Below the pieces are notes generated by a model. That model did no database searches, was not told the DNA's origin, and saw only the letters and a list, made by a program, of their open reading frames with translations. From contig MEHQ01000692.1 of NCBI GenBank assembly GCA_008828725.1, positions 1 to 64,000 of the forward strand: a stretch of DNA of 64,000 bases, given 5' to 3'. Position numbers and translations under genes: made by a program. The stretch is from Saccharina japonica (Eukaryota; Sar; Phaeophyceae; Laminariales; Laminariaceae). How positions within the stretch are numbered: the first letter of the stretch is position 1; every line of letters starts with the position of its first letter. Shown here piece by piece: positions 57,801 through 61,749 of the stretch.

Positions 57801-58990
57801 CGCTAACGCTAACGCTAACGCTAAAGCTAACGCGAACGCTAACGCTAACGCTAACACTAACGCGAACGCGAACGCTAACACTAACGCTAACGCTAACGCT
57901 AACGCTAACGCTAACGATAACGCTAACGCTAACGCTAACGCTAACGCTAACGCTAACGCTAACGCTAACGCTAACGCTAACGCTAACGCTAACGCTAACG
58001 CTAACGCTAACGCTAACCCTTTGCGGGGCTCGGGTTTAGTTTAGGTACTTCGTGGGAGACAATGGCTGCTTACACCCTACCAGGTATATAGTACGTACGT
58101 ACGTACCCAGGTAGGTATCAAAGGTGTTTCATGCCAATTTTCCAAGTATATCTCTTGCGATCTCGTCCGTACCAGCATACACCAACCGAGACTCGCGCTG
58201 TCTTCGTTTTATAATTTTCTTCTACGTATGGAAGCCAAGCAGCCGTTGCGTATACCTATATATGCGCCATTGCGCTCCTTGCTCAAAACATGTACCTGGT
58301 ACGTACGTATGTCGTGAGTCGTGACGAGTACAAAGTCTACAGCAAGCAGTACGAGGTACAAAATATTACTGATACGTGACCTTTCTGCGGAGGTCCGCAA
58401 TGGGCTTTCCACCACGTTATTTTGACCATACTTGTACTACTGTACGAAGTGAAAAGGAGCCGGGGGCGAAAGGAACACGTACAACAGTGAGTATACTTGG
58501 TACAAGTATTAATAGTATACCTAATAAGAAAGGCAGGCTGAGATTTCGAGGAAAATAAGAAATTCGTGAGTCGTTGTCTTGGAACTAGCGTAGAAAGAAA
58601 CCCTCTCTCAAATAAGAAATCCAGCCTGGACCAGCTTTTTCTTGTTTCTTATTACCACTCTGTACCGAAATATAAGCACCATTTTTATTGAATATTAATG
58701 TGCAAAAGGTGCTTATATTTCGGGATAGAGTGGTAATAGGTACACCCCCCATCAAGGGTTTGTCGATGGTGATACTTTAGACACAGCAAAACTATTACAG
58801 TAGCACGAGGTGTGGGCGCTTGGGGGCCCGATATAAACAGCACACTGACTGGTGCCTCTTGGAGATAGTTGTGTTGGAACTGCTGCTGTGCGTACGACAC
58901 CTCTACAGCGGTAGCATTAGAAGTACTCGTACTCGTACAGTATCATAGTAATATCATACTGGTATGATACGTACCTTGCGGCAAACCTCA
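28556..58990 (-). CDS. Armadillo-repeat protein gene (split, about 12 exons; two joints unresolved)
   Basis: Successive minus-strand exons each code a helix-rich block typical of armadillo repeats (e.g. ILREGGARVLVAQLASDDEP; FLEAPGGLTNVLALTASDE; LVEAGGLPQLLRLSRSEFEK). ARM proteins form a superhelical scaffold that binds partner proteins. The partner and place of action here cannot be told. Exons at 56294-56390, 53667-53791, 51486-51610, 48484-48606, 44107-44239, 42543-42673, 40148-40223, 38931-39043 and 37685-37775 join in phase without a break. So do 35041-35140 with 34145-34261, 33233-33411 and 28556-28934. The phase between 37685 and 35140 demands at least one unseen exon. The 5' end (58975, and perhaps 59183-59515) is also uncertain. 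The C-terminus is an Asn/Arg/Asp-rich disordered tail with 14 Asp in a row. Orthology to a named ARM protein is not claimed. Confidence 0.8.
28938..29310. other. Intron with a poly(C) repeat fragment
   Basis: 29118-29260 is a degraded minus-strand copy of the right end of repeat 'A' (GCCATGGATGGCCGTAGCCG, GCCGGGACAGAGCACGTCGG). The rest is plain intron. Confidence 0.5.
29312..32035 (-). mobile_element. Non-LTR retrotransposon (LINE), 5'-truncated, poly(C) 3' end
   Basis: Read on the minus strand: a linker (KWWDEEVKEAIRVRRKAHAR), then reverse-transcriptase blocks NRKAAGADQIVNEF, LFKKGDKADPGNYRGITLLS, FFLDVQKAYDTAWRSGLW, GVAQGCTLSPNLFKVYIND and the catalytic FADDF. After these comes a C-terminal CPCGKAIESRIHIVGECERY Cys/His knuckle region. 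No apurinic endonuclease precedes the linker, so the 5' part is missing. The frame is broken into four pieces (about 31.7-32.0, 31.0-31.7, 30.5-31.0 and 29.35-30.2 kb), so the copy is dead. It ends AACAAATGAGTACG plus 12 C. It sits in an intron of the ARM gene, in the same orientation. Confidence 0.92.
32226..32310. mobile_element. MITE of the CATAGTAAATAGGA family
   Basis: CCATAGTAAATAGAACCTAC ... ATTTGGTCCTATTTACTATG. Both ends are intact and the unit is 85 bases. Confidence 0.7.
32311..32592. mobile_element. MITE of the GCTACGATAGAGGTG family
   Basis: The left end GCGTGCTACGGTAGAGGTGT AGGGTATACC and the right end GGTGCACCTCTATCGTAGCA TGC are inverted. The body carries TTTTTTTGGCTGAATCGTTT and CTCCTTAACCCAAA. 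Related copies are at 41455-41562 (inverted), 44285-44345 (part), 49275-49535, 52438-52566 and 62450-62520 (part). Confidence 0.75.
32668..32903. mobile_element. MITE of the CCCCTACCGTGGGAT family
   Basis: Ends GGGGTACCACTTTTAGGCCC and CTACGCCCCTACCGTGGGAT. The body (CCACCGGATACTGTTATTAT, GCATTGGAAGGTTTGGT, ATGTTTCGGGTGAGATATTG) matches 52567-52826 in inverse orientation. Confidence 0.75.
33233..33411 (-). CDS. ARM gene exon (second last)
   Basis: Codes VPVGLGVSGKPAPAGVGRRV, LKRFLGNAQLAQTIFADFME and LETTSLVARLKHFSSATRGR, helix-rich with good coding composition. The boundaries that fit the phases on both sides (phase 0 in after ACAAAG, phase 2 out before GTGGAG) use weak splice sites, so the ends are provisional. 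Confidence 0.6.
33372..33795. repeat. Tandem duplication of about 220 bases
   Basis: 33,382-33,560 and 33,606-33,795 are nearly identical (GCTCACACCAAGACCCACGG, CGTTCCTACCAGAAGCGAGT, GGGTTGCATGGCCATAGACC, then a G run). The duplicated unit takes in the acceptor side of the ARM exon at 33233-33411. Confidence 0.85.
33790..34085 (-). mobile_element. Poly(C)-tailed repeat 'A', internal deletion
   Basis: On the minus strand it runs from GGTTGGGTTGGCGTAGGTTG to ATGAATATGAAGTAT plus about 13 C. The middle 200 bases (from the AAGGGGAATGGTCG point to CTGGTCGGTGG) are missing, so it is an internally deleted or chimaeric copy. Confidence 0.7.
34145..34261 (-). CDS. ARM gene exon (VCLLTELKPL...)
   Basis: Thirty-nine codons, phase 0 at both ends (GGACAG|GTA ... 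TATCAG|GTGCGT): VCLLTELKPLVFSREVLSEV and LMLAAVQEHVQSAACVLYQ. Two amphipathic helices as in an ARM repeat. Confidence 0.85.
34362..34460. mobile_element. Diverged MITE of the CATAGTAAATAGGA family
   Basis: GGGGGACACAGTAATCAGGA CCAAATA ... GGGGCCCTGGTTACTATGCTC. The arms are still complementary but carry transitions shared by both, such as AATCAGGA and CTGGTTACT. Confidence 0.55.
35041..35140 (-). CDS. ARM gene exon (LSFVAQGPLDAIMRCL...)
   Basis: After GGGGACAG|G it codes LSFVAQGPLDAIMRCLRGG, RAQQQQCALDALTT and ends ACGACG|GTGATC (phase 2 in, phase 0 out). It joins 34145-34261 directly. The upstream neighbour in phase was not found. Confidence 0.8.
35975..36280. mobile_element. MITE of the CACGTACGTGC family
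   Basis: Bounded by GCACGTACGTGCTGGGCTGT TCG and the inverse CGAATAGCCCGGCACGTACG TGC. The body matches 21498-21850 and 36530-36835. Confidence 0.8.
36530..36835. mobile_element. MITE of the CACGTACGTGC family, second close copy
   Basis: Nearly identical to 35975-36280 and in the same orientation, about 250 bases further on. Both follow CACCAGCCGTATAATT. Confidence 0.8.
36955..37070 (+). mobile_element. AAT-tailed retroposon fragment
   Basis: GGTTTCCTTGGTTTCCATGG ... ATGAGTGATCAACGCTGAAG ATCATGCTGCACATTGTCGG ATGGCAAAGATAAC then AATAATAATAA. The same 3' end with an AAT tail is at 61325-61440 (+) and 63105-63240 (-), with diverged copies at 28310-28430 and 39660-39715. Confidence 0.65.
37685..37775 (-). 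CDS. ARM gene exon (VPIGAGDDPHMTGSL...)
   Basis: After GTAAACAG|C it codes VPIGAGDDPHMTGSLSQLV and LELSRIANDSE, ending GCGAG|GTATGG (phase 2 in, 0 out). Gly/Asp loop followed by a helix. Confidence 0.8.
37834..38043 (-). mobile_element. LINE 3'-end fragment
   Basis: Diverged copy of the last 200 bases of the LINE (GAGACGGAGCAAGCACCGTT, GACGCCTCCAACATT) ending in GCGCCCCC. It lies next to an inverted SINE tail at 38110-38290. Confidence 0.6.
38110..38290 (-). mobile_element. SINE fragment (3' half)
   Basis: Inverted copy of the common SINE tail: TCCATCCCATTTATTATCTT, AACTCAGATCCGGGGTCATA and CGCGCTTATGCTTCAGCCCC. The tRNA head is absent. It is followed at 38325-38480 by a repeat-'A' fragment. 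Confidence 0.65.
38575..38925. repeat. A/C-rich satellite (AAAAC, AACCAAAACC)
   Basis: About 350 bases of AAAC/AACAA/ACCAAA units ending six bases before the splice donor of the ARM exon at 38931. Read on the minus strand it is G/T-rich and translates to Phe/Gly/Val strings that are not genes. Confidence 0.85.
38931..39043 (-). CDS. ARM gene exon (LEVAMDVARTCLSMF...)
   Basis: After GAGAAG|CTA it codes LEVAMDVARTCLSMFAHLAA and RGYGRRALHAGALAHINR, ending CAACAG|GTCGGT (phase 0 in, 2 out). Classic pair of ARM helices with a small-residue turn. Confidence 0.85.
39055..39480. repeat. Purine-rich (GGGA/GAGG) low-complexity tract
   Basis: About 200 bases almost purely A/G on the + strand (39,072-39,265), then GGGTGG-rich sequence. 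No gene is seen. Confidence 0.75.
40148..40223 (-). CDS. ARM gene exon (LCFNEVAAFVHGCQNYF...)
   Basis: After CTGGTAAG|C it codes LCFNEVAAFVHGCQNYFRQR and QEIEG, ending GAAGGC|GTGTTG (phase 2 in, 0 out). Twenty-five codons, shorter than its neighbours. Both phases agree with the flanking exons. Confidence 0.75.
40320..40465 (-). mobile_element. Poly(C) repeat 'A' fragment
   Basis: Right-end fragment (CCTCGAAGGGGTGTGAGGGT, GACCAGGGAGGCATTACTTG) ending at an A/C-poor remnant of the tail. Confidence 0.5.
41035..41180 (+). mobile_element. LINE 3'-end fragment with C run
   Basis: CCGTTTCGAAAGCGATGCGT GGTTAACGGTTAAATGAGTA AGGCCAGCAACAAATGAGTA CG, then a C-rich run of about 20. A second C run (41,061-41,080) precedes it. 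Confidence 0.7.
41455..41562. mobile_element. MITE fragment (GCTACGATAGAGGTG family, inverted)
   Basis: TTTTGGGTTAAGGAAC ... GCCAAAAAAAGGTATACCCT ATGATACACCTCTATCGTAG CATG: one complete end of the family seen at 32311. Confidence 0.65.
41580..41790 (+). mobile_element. Poly(C)-tailed repeat 'A' fragment
   Basis: GCCTGCCTGGTCGATGAAAA CCCGACGTGCTCCG ... CTAATGAGGCGCACCCTCCC then C-rich tail. Carries a few-base insertion (CATATATAGGG). Confidence 0.6.
41875..41932 (+). repeat. (GGGTC)n array
   Basis: About eleven pentamer units of GGGTC with one GGGCC interruption. It faces the complementary array at 42057-42425. Confidence 0.9.
42057..42425 (+). repeat. (GACCC)n array, inverse of the preceding one
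   Basis: About 370 bases of CGACC/GACCC pentamers with interruptions, purest at 42,355-42,405. With 41875-41932 it can form a hairpin over a 124-base spacer. Confidence 0.9.
42543..42673 (-). CDS. ARM gene exon (EMLCIAYFTKVSSDEEA...)
   Basis: After GGAGCAG|GAA it codes EMLCIAYFTKVSSDEEACSE and LADLGLSGYLIKVLPERRLS, then LQN and AG|GTCAGA (phase 0 in, 2 out). The LADLGLSGYLIKVL segment is the H3 helix pattern of an ARM repeat. Confidence 0.85.
42710..42880. repeat. (GA)n-rich tract
   Basis: About 170 bases of GAGAGA, AGAAAGAG and similar units in the ARM intron. Confidence 0.85.
43185..43392 (-). mobile_element. LINE 3'-end fragment
   Basis: Matches the last 200 bases of the LINE (CCTAAGAAATAGATGGTGGT on the minus strand through to GCGAGCAACAAATGAGTACA). 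The tail here is CCTGCCCC followed by a G run. Confidence 0.7.
43563..43888 (+). mobile_element. tRNA-derived SINE, full length
   Basis: The head GCCGGTGGTCTAGCTGGTAG CC has an A-box and GAGGGTTCGATTCTCCCCAT a consensus B-box. The body is GACGAGGGAAGAAAGTGCTG, GAGCCTACTTTGTGACCCCG and GGATCTGAGTTACGAC, and the end AAATGGGATGGAC plus 13 A. The head differs from those at 16233 and 50812 while the body is shared. Confidence 0.85.
43922..44013. mobile_element. TTAACCC-family MITE
   Basis: TTAGCCCCTTAAGGACTGGT ... CAGTTCTGTATGGGTCAA, 90 bases, ends inverted, inserted right after the SINE A-tail region. Confidence 0.65.
44107..44239 (-). CDS. ARM gene exon (TAARVVRGLSRSPHTSA...)
   Basis: After CGTACAG|G it codes TAARVVRGLSRSPHTSAKSL, MDADIVRFLLCLLEEGDEPA and TEQE, ending CAAGAG|GTGAAA (phase 2 in, 0 out). 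Full-length ARM repeat. Confidence 0.87.
44285..44345 (+). mobile_element. Fragment of the GCTACGATAGAGGTG MITE family
   Basis: TTTTTTGGCTGAATCGTTTT CTGAACGATCGAGG, closely like 32345-32380. Confidence 0.55.
44700..44885. repeat. Tandem duplication of about 100 bases
   Basis: GGGATTGGTCCATCGG ... TTTTAGACTACTGCGGGTAT TGAGG, repeated with differences from about 44,798. Confidence 0.75.
44985..45440. repeat. Tandem duplication of about 200 bases with TTTCCG runs
   Basis: Each unit holds GGCGATTTGCAGAAAATG, a (GTTTCC)n run, CGCCGGAATGCAGGAAGGAA or CACCGGAATGCAGGAAGGAA, GTACGTAATTGAC and AAAATGGTTGGAG. The second unit begins near 45,180. The end segment (GGTCAAAATGGTTGGAGGG) is repeated four times. 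Confidence 0.8.
45440..47325. other. Large ARM-gene intron, no exon seen
   Basis: G-rich (45,660-45,760; 45,940-46,040) and T-rich (46,555-46,630) low-complexity DNA. Long minus-strand frames (e.g. 45,441-45,812) are Pro/Ser/Thr strings without ARM or other domain features. Confidence 0.5.
47328..47560 (-). mobile_element. Poly(C)-tailed repeat 'A', 5'-shortened
   Basis: On the minus strand it runs from TCATTGAAGCTGTCATCCAT through TCCTTAGTAGGATGCAGCTC-like sequence and GGTGAAAACCCGACGTGCTC to ATGAAAATGAAGTACACCCC CTCCC. Confidence 0.75.
48018..48101. mobile_element. TTAACCC-family MITE, well preserved
   Basis: TTAACCCCTTAAGAACTGGT ... TTTCAGTTCTGAATGGGTTA A, 84 bases, inverted ends, centre GGGGACAAACTACTTGGAAT. 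Confidence 0.8.
48160..48264 (-). mobile_element. LINE 3'-tip with poly(C); contig joint
   Basis: About 70 bases of the LINE end, GGTAATGACTAAG-like to CAAATGAGTAC plus 17 C, then a G run and a single N at 48264 that marks a scaffold joint. Confidence 0.65.
48484..48606 (-). CDS. ARM gene exon (SAVRILDTLCAFPPAQP...)
   Basis: After ATCAAAG|G it codes SAVRILDTLCAFPPAQPAIL, REGGARVLVAQLASDDEPLR and ends CGAAG|GTACGC (phase 2 in, 2 out). A textbook ARM repeat (AVRILDTL ... IREGGARVLVAQL). Just upstream on the minus strand is the CAG/CTG array. Confidence 0.9.
48655..48830. repeat. (GCA)n / (CGG)n triplet array
   Basis: Eight GGC units and then about 50 GCA units with interruptions. It lies in the intron about 50 bases from the acceptor of the exon at 48484-48606, so on the transcript it is a (CUG)n / (CCG)n tract. 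One frame reads poly-Leu, which I do not treat as coding. Confidence 0.92.
48890..48975. mobile_element. Part of a CATAGTAAATAGGA MITE
   Basis: AAAATAGGTCCAAATCTTGT TTGTAAAAAAACAGG, one arm and the core only. Confidence 0.45.
49275..49535. mobile_element. MITE of the GCTACGATAGAGGTG family
   Basis: Starts ATAAAGGTGCACCATGTG and ends GCCAAAAAGTGCTATCTCTA TCGTAGCACGC. GGGTGGTTACTTGAAGAGCT and GGGTTAAGGAGCTC are shared with 32311 and 52438. Confidence 0.6.
49640..50595. repeat. Unclassified element with repeated ends
   Basis: A segment of about 45 bases (TTTCCACCTCCACTCTTCGA, GAAGACGCATACACTGACTG TA) at 49,711 recurs at 50,550. Between them lie two TA runs, GATCCGGCCAGACCGGATCT (palindrome) and, near 50,462-50,490, GGGATTCGAACCCACGAG, a tRNA-like B-box on the minus strand. 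No reverse transcriptase or other frame is seen. A small non-autonomous retroelement or a tRNA-derived insertion are both possible. Confidence 0.4.
50680..51510. repeat. Three-fold repeat of the ARM exon's donor region
   Basis: The sequence CATCTTGCTCGAGACGTGTT ... AATAACCCCCACGG ... GGGCGGGTTGGGCT ... GGTGAAGG, then ACTCACTGCCTGAGCGT, occurs near 50,690-50,800, 51,215-51,330 and 51,382-51,505. Only the last copy continues into the real exon at 51486-51610. The others carry a decayed exon end (GAGCGTGACATCTGCC). A SINE separates the first two. Confidence 0.8.
50812..51170 (+). mobile_element. tRNA-derived SINE, full length
   Basis: The head is GGTCGCCCCGATGGTCTATT AATAGTGG with the B-box-like CCGGAGTTCAAGCCCCACGC. 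The shared body follows (GAGCGCCTATTGATAGTAGC, GACGAGGGAAGAAAGGGCTG, CTACTTTGTGACCCCGGATC) and the end is AATAAATGGGGTGGAAAAA. Confidence 0.8.
51486..51610 (-). CDS. ARM gene exon (DASWCLRRMLRRDDIKS...)
   Basis: After TTGGCAG|GAC it codes DASWCLRRMLRRDDIKSRFL, EAPGGLTNVLALTASDEVTL and R plus CA|GTGAGT (phase 0 in, 2 out). Matches the ARM pattern (DASWCLRRML ... EAPGGLTNVLAL). Confidence 0.9.
52096..52312 (+). mobile_element. Poly(C)-tailed repeat 'A', 5'-shortened
   Basis: From CAAGTCCGCCTCACCAGCGG through GGTGAAAACCCAACGTGCTC to CCGACATGAGTACACC plus about 10 C. Confidence 0.75.
52438..52566. mobile_element. MITE part (GCTACGATAGAGGTG family)
   Basis: CGCGTGCTACTACGATAGAG GTG ... GTATACC, T-run, GGCTGAAACGTGTTTTG and AGGACTCCTTAACC. 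Only the left half remains, abutting the next element. Confidence 0.65.
52567..52826. mobile_element. MITE of the CCCCTACCGTGGGAT family
   Basis: ATCCCACGGTAGGGGCGTAG CAAA at the left and GTGGTACCCCTACCGTGGGA T at the right are inverted ends. The body is the inverse of 32668-32903. Confidence 0.8.
53667..53791 (-). CDS. ARM gene exon (HNIDVLDRAGVLGAVLA...)
   Basis: After ATCGGAAG|AC it codes HNIDVLDRAGVLGAVLALVA, REAGSVRHKRTLSKASTDCL and Q, ending CTCCAG|GTTAGT (phase 1 in, 0 out). It joins 56294-56390 to form SMND-HNIDVLDRAGV. Confidence 0.87.
54525..55030. repeat. 9-base satellite GATCATCCA/GATCATGCA
   Basis: Array of 9-base units (CAGATCATC, CAGATCATG, TAGATCATC) with gradual drift, about 55 units, in the ARM intron. 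It is the complement of the array at 26.67 kb. Confidence 0.9.
55105..55225. repeat. 9-base satellite ATCATACAT
   Basis: About 12 units of CATATCATA with GATCATACA at both ends, a homogenised sub-block of the same family. A (CAC)n patch follows at 55,287-55,325. Confidence 0.88.
55540..55650. mobile_element. MITE of the CATAGTAAATAGGA family, lengthened arms
   Basis: GGGAGCATAGTAAACATCAT ATAATAGGACCAAG ... GTAGGTTCTATTTACTAGTG TTTACTATGGTCCC. The arms include an extra internal TAGTAAAC/GTTTACTA step. Confidence 0.65.
55875..56250 (+). mobile_element. SINE tail with its 3' end repeated in tandem
   Basis: After one copy of the shared SINE tail (GACGAGGGAAGAAAGTGCTG, CCCCGGATCTGAGTTACGAG), the end block GAGTTACG...CTAAAGAGGGAGAT ... 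GAAGATAATACATGGGATG follows three times with A-rich spacers. The tRNA head is absent. Confidence 0.75.
56294..56390 (-). CDS. ARM gene exon (EEIQAMVELAYWSDFDT...)
   Basis: After CCGTCAG|GAA it codes EEIQAMVELAYWSDFDTSRR, DAASAFATLSMN and G|GTGAAT (phase 0 in, 1 out). Pattern typical of ARM helices 1-3. Confidence 0.87.
56448..56555 (+). mobile_element. SINE fragment
   Basis: GAGTTGACGAGGGAGAAGAA AGTGCCGAACCCTTCTCGCG ATAG, the middle of the shared SINE body only, ending where the LINE C-run begins. Confidence 0.55.
56550..57180 (-). mobile_element. LINE, 5'-truncated 3' copy
   Basis: About 630 bases matching the end of the LINE at 29.3 kb. They include the knuckle CPCGKAIESRIHILGECERY and SSEKTIAILGDRWW in an open frame, and end CAAATGAGTACG plus 13 C. 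The 5' break abuts a SINE tail (57,180-57,290). Confidence 0.88.
57325..58020. repeat. Hexamer satellite: (GCTTAC)n then (GCTAAC)n
   Basis: About 690 bases. The first part is mixed CTAAGG/CTGACG, 57,405-57,475 is pure GCTTAC, and 57,485-58,015 is mainly GCTAAC with GCTAAG, GCGAAC and ACTAAC variants. Six-frame translation gives poly Ala-Asn, Ala-Leu and Thr-Leu frames that are artefacts. Confidence 0.95.
58655..58738. mobile_element. Palindromic MITE (CCGAAATATAAGCACC)
   Basis: TACCACTCTGTACCGAAATA TAAGCACC and its inverse GGTGCTTATATTTCGGGATA GAGTGGTA with a 27-base loop: a compact foldback of about 80 bases. Confidence 0.8.
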
Positions 58991-59050
58991 ACTTCACCGC
59001 AAACTCGACCAACTGCCGCGCAACCACCCTCCGCTCGTCCGCGTCTCCTC
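58975..59050 (-). CDS. Probable ARM gene exon (DADERRVVARQLVEFAV...)
   Basis: The frame with strong third-position GC codes DADERRVVARQLVEFAVKL and RFAA before GCAAG|GTACGT. The acceptor could be GAAAGCAG (76-base exon, start in phase 1) or a more distant GGTAG that would give 125 bases, the usual exon size here. The out-phase (2) does not meet the exon at 56294, so a further exon lies between. Confidence 0.55.
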
Positions 59051-59141
59051 CTGCTTTCCACCAGCCCCCCGTAAGCACACACGGTATACAACCAAAACAC
59101 TACCGAAACAATTCGAGGCACATCCAACGTCCACCACTTAC

Positions 59142-59515
59142 TTCCTTCGCAAACGCGCGAAAGAGTGGTGGCGATACCGCACCTTGGTTAAGTCCTTCAT
59201 GACATGGTGTCGGACCAGTGGCGTGGACAGGACTCGTAGCCGCTCTTTCTGGTGAGCAGCCTTCGCACGAGACAACCCGCCGCCGACCTTATCCCGCCGC
59301 CGTGATGCAGCGGCAGCAGCAGCAGTAGCAGCAGCAGGGCAGCCCGTGCCATCCCCAGCAGCAGCTTCGGCACCCCTAGGGGTCAGTGATGCCGGAGCAG
59401 CCAGAGGCACGCTCTCAGCCATCACCTCAGCACACGGCTCTGCGTTGCTGCGGCGGCGCCTTGCGACCACGGCAAACAGCGACGCGGACGATAAACGATA
59501 AACGAAGAGCGACAT
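59142..59515 (-). CDS. Candidate first exon (Arg/Ala-rich leader)
   Basis: From MSLFVYRLSSASLFAVVARR it continues through an Ala run (CAG/CTG-coded) and SRAKAAHQKERLRVLSTPLV, RHHVMKDLTK. Donors are possible at ACCAAG|GTGCGG (59183) or GGAA|GTAAGT (59142). It may be the 5' exon of the ARM gene, but neither donor joins the DADERR frame cleanly. The N-terminus (hydrophobic, Arg-rich, few acids) resembles an organelle leader, with low confidence. Confidence 0.45.
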
Positions 59516-59904
59516 TGTACCGGTTCGGCTAAATATGCGGCGCAAATAATGTACCGGTTCAATGTAACGGTAAATATGCGGCGCAATTACGATCTGGCCG
59601 GGAATATAATACCCGTTTTATAGTTACAACAGAGATCAAACGCATATTATATTATCGGCCACGGTGGATGATACGAACATGAAACTCGGAAAGATCGAAG
59701 GAGCAACGGGAATCGGGAGCACAAGAGAGCTACAGTACCAGTACGTACAACAGCAGTGGTACCCCCCCCAGTAGACGACGGCAGCACCCGGCACGGACAC
59801 TGTCCGGTGGAAGAAGGTGGGGGGTGTCGAGAACGGAGCCCTAACGGGCGGGGTGGGCGGCGCGAGATGTCGATGGACGTGCGACTGGAGGATCTGTAGA
59901 GGCT

Positions 59905-59938
<34 letters not shown>

Positions 59939-61320
59939 GTAGTTCGTCTGCGGGAGATGGACAGGAGAAAAAACGTCAGGGTTTCGCCCATCGTGGAGCC
60001 AGAGTAAGTTACAGTACGAGTAGTAGTTGCATACTGGTACCAGGTATCATAATAGCAACGTTGCAGGTTAGAGTGCAGCATCACCCATTACCCACGGGGG
60101 AATCATATCCTACGTGTACTGCTCGAATCAGTAGTCTACTGCCTGCCGTGCTCTGATTCCAAAAGTGCTGTAGTACTGTACAGTAGTACGTACAACACCA
60201 AAAGTAGTACGTACTGTTGTACAAAGTAGCTTTCCTCCGCGAAACGTGGGGGGTGCACACAGCATACTGTCCAGCATGCTGCTGCGTTAATATCAGGTCA
60301 AACAGAAACAGAAAACCGAAAAAAGCAGGGCTACGCGGTAAAGTGCAGCCATACGAAGCCCCATTGGCTCTCTGTGGGCAATGGGACGGGTAGGTTGCAA
60401 ACTTGTAAACTGGGACGGGCGGATTGTGAACTACAGTATGCAGGTACTGTACCAGCACCAAACAGTGTACTGTAGTACTACTGTACGTACGTACTGTGGA
60501 TTTATTGAGCCCGCGGCGGGCGGTTCGGTGCAGTATGTTGACGTGTACCTGGTACGTATGGAGTATTACTGCTGTAGACCGCGTTCCGGAAGTGATCTAA
60601 TTGCTGCTTCCTCGACAACCATCAACAACAGCGTGAACAGCAATAACCAAGACCGCGCGCAAAGATATATGCAGCCGGTGGCGCCTGTGGTGGGTCGTGT
60701 CGAAGCCCTACTACTGTACAGTAGCTACACGTACGAGGCTATCAAACGTGCACGGTACGCTGCTGGTTATTGTTGGTAGTTTTTGTGTGTTCTTCTGCTG
60801 TATCCTGCATACTACCATGTTACGAGGGCAGAGGATCCTCTGTACAACCTGCCTGATGCAGTAGGCAGTACATGTATTAATAGTAGCATGGCGCACGTTT
60901 GACGGCGCATCATGCGTACATAGCCGAACCTTGTGCATGCATTATGACGCATATGATACGTACGCGTAGCTGTCGCTATATCAAAACGCGCGCAGCAGGA
61001 TTTTTGTAACCGTCGTCGAATTGCGCGCGTTACGTACGTAGTGGATCCCGGTCGGTCGGTCGGTCGGTCGGTCGGTCACTTCCATTACCTCGAAAGGAAT
61101 CCCTACGTATAATATTTTTGATGTCGTCGTGCAAGTTGGAAACTCGAGTCGCGCCATGCAGCAATATTCCTTCGTGTTCTTGTTTTTGTTTCCCATCCCA
61201 TTTATATTATATTCGCCCTTCTTCTTTCCTTGTCCTCCTATGGCCGTAACTCAGATCCGAGGTCACAAATCAGGCTCTTCAACCCCCTCCTCCCTACCGT
61301 ACAAGTATTATTTTATATCG
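59516..61320. other. Intergenic or promoter DNA, no gene seen
   Basis: Contains a GCA run (59,910-59,935), many GTACGTAC/TACTGTAC palindromic words (60,170-60,240; 60,470-60,500) and (GGTC)n at 61,048-61,077. From 61,185 there is an inverted SINE tail fragment (61,185-61,300). Frames are short and unlike known families. Confidence 0.45.
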
Positions 61321-61324
61321 CTAT

Positions 61325-61440
61325 GGTATAGGTTTCCTTGGTTTCCGTGTTTTCCTGCTTTTGGGAATTTTATGAGTGATCAACGCTGAAGATCATGCTG
61401 CACATTGTCGGATGGCAAAGAAAATAATAATAAAATAATT
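61325..61440 (+). mobile_element. AAT-tailed retroposon fragment
   Basis: GGTTTCCTTGGTTTCCGTGT ... GATCATGCTGCACATTGTCG GATGGCAAAG, then AATAATAATAAAATAA. Close copy of 36955-37070. Confidence 0.7.
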
Positions 61441-61545
61441 CAGTACTTTCTTCCTTCGTTGACTATTACGCTGGACCATCGTAGTGAACAGGACAAAATT
61501 GTTTGTTGTGCGCTTCCCCCCCCTTCCCCCCCTTCCCCCCCCCAG

Positions 61546-61729
61546 TCGAGATGGAGACATTTTTGACGAGGGGGACTTTGGTGACCTCGGCTCCCTTGGC
61601 GAGAGCTCGGCCCTGTTTCAGTCGGACCTGCACATGGAGCAGGATAGCGACTGGGACGTCAGCGACCTCGCAGTGTTCAACGGCTTCGAGTTCGACGATG
61701 CAGAGCCGTTGCTGAGGTCACCTAGAAAG
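61546..61729 (+). CDS. Acidic exon, possible activation-domain-like segment
   Basis: After a 40-base C/T tract and CAG it codes (S)RDGDIFDEGDFGDLGSLG, ESSALFQSDLHMEQDSDWDV, SDLAVFNGFEFDDAEPLLR and SPRK. It is strongly acidic with spaced Phe/Trp/Leu, as in transcriptional activation domains (analogy only). It either ends at AAG|GCAAGA, a GC donor, or runs on to a TAG at 61742-61744. Coding third-position bias is clear. Family unknown. Confidence 0.65.
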
Positions 61730-61749
61730 GCAAGAAAGCGGTAGGGGGC

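Noticed and set aside
57129-58044. 240-250 codon frames of Ala-Asn and Leu-Ala repeats
   Set aside because: Translation of the (GCTAAC)n hexamer. No start context or non-repeat domain.
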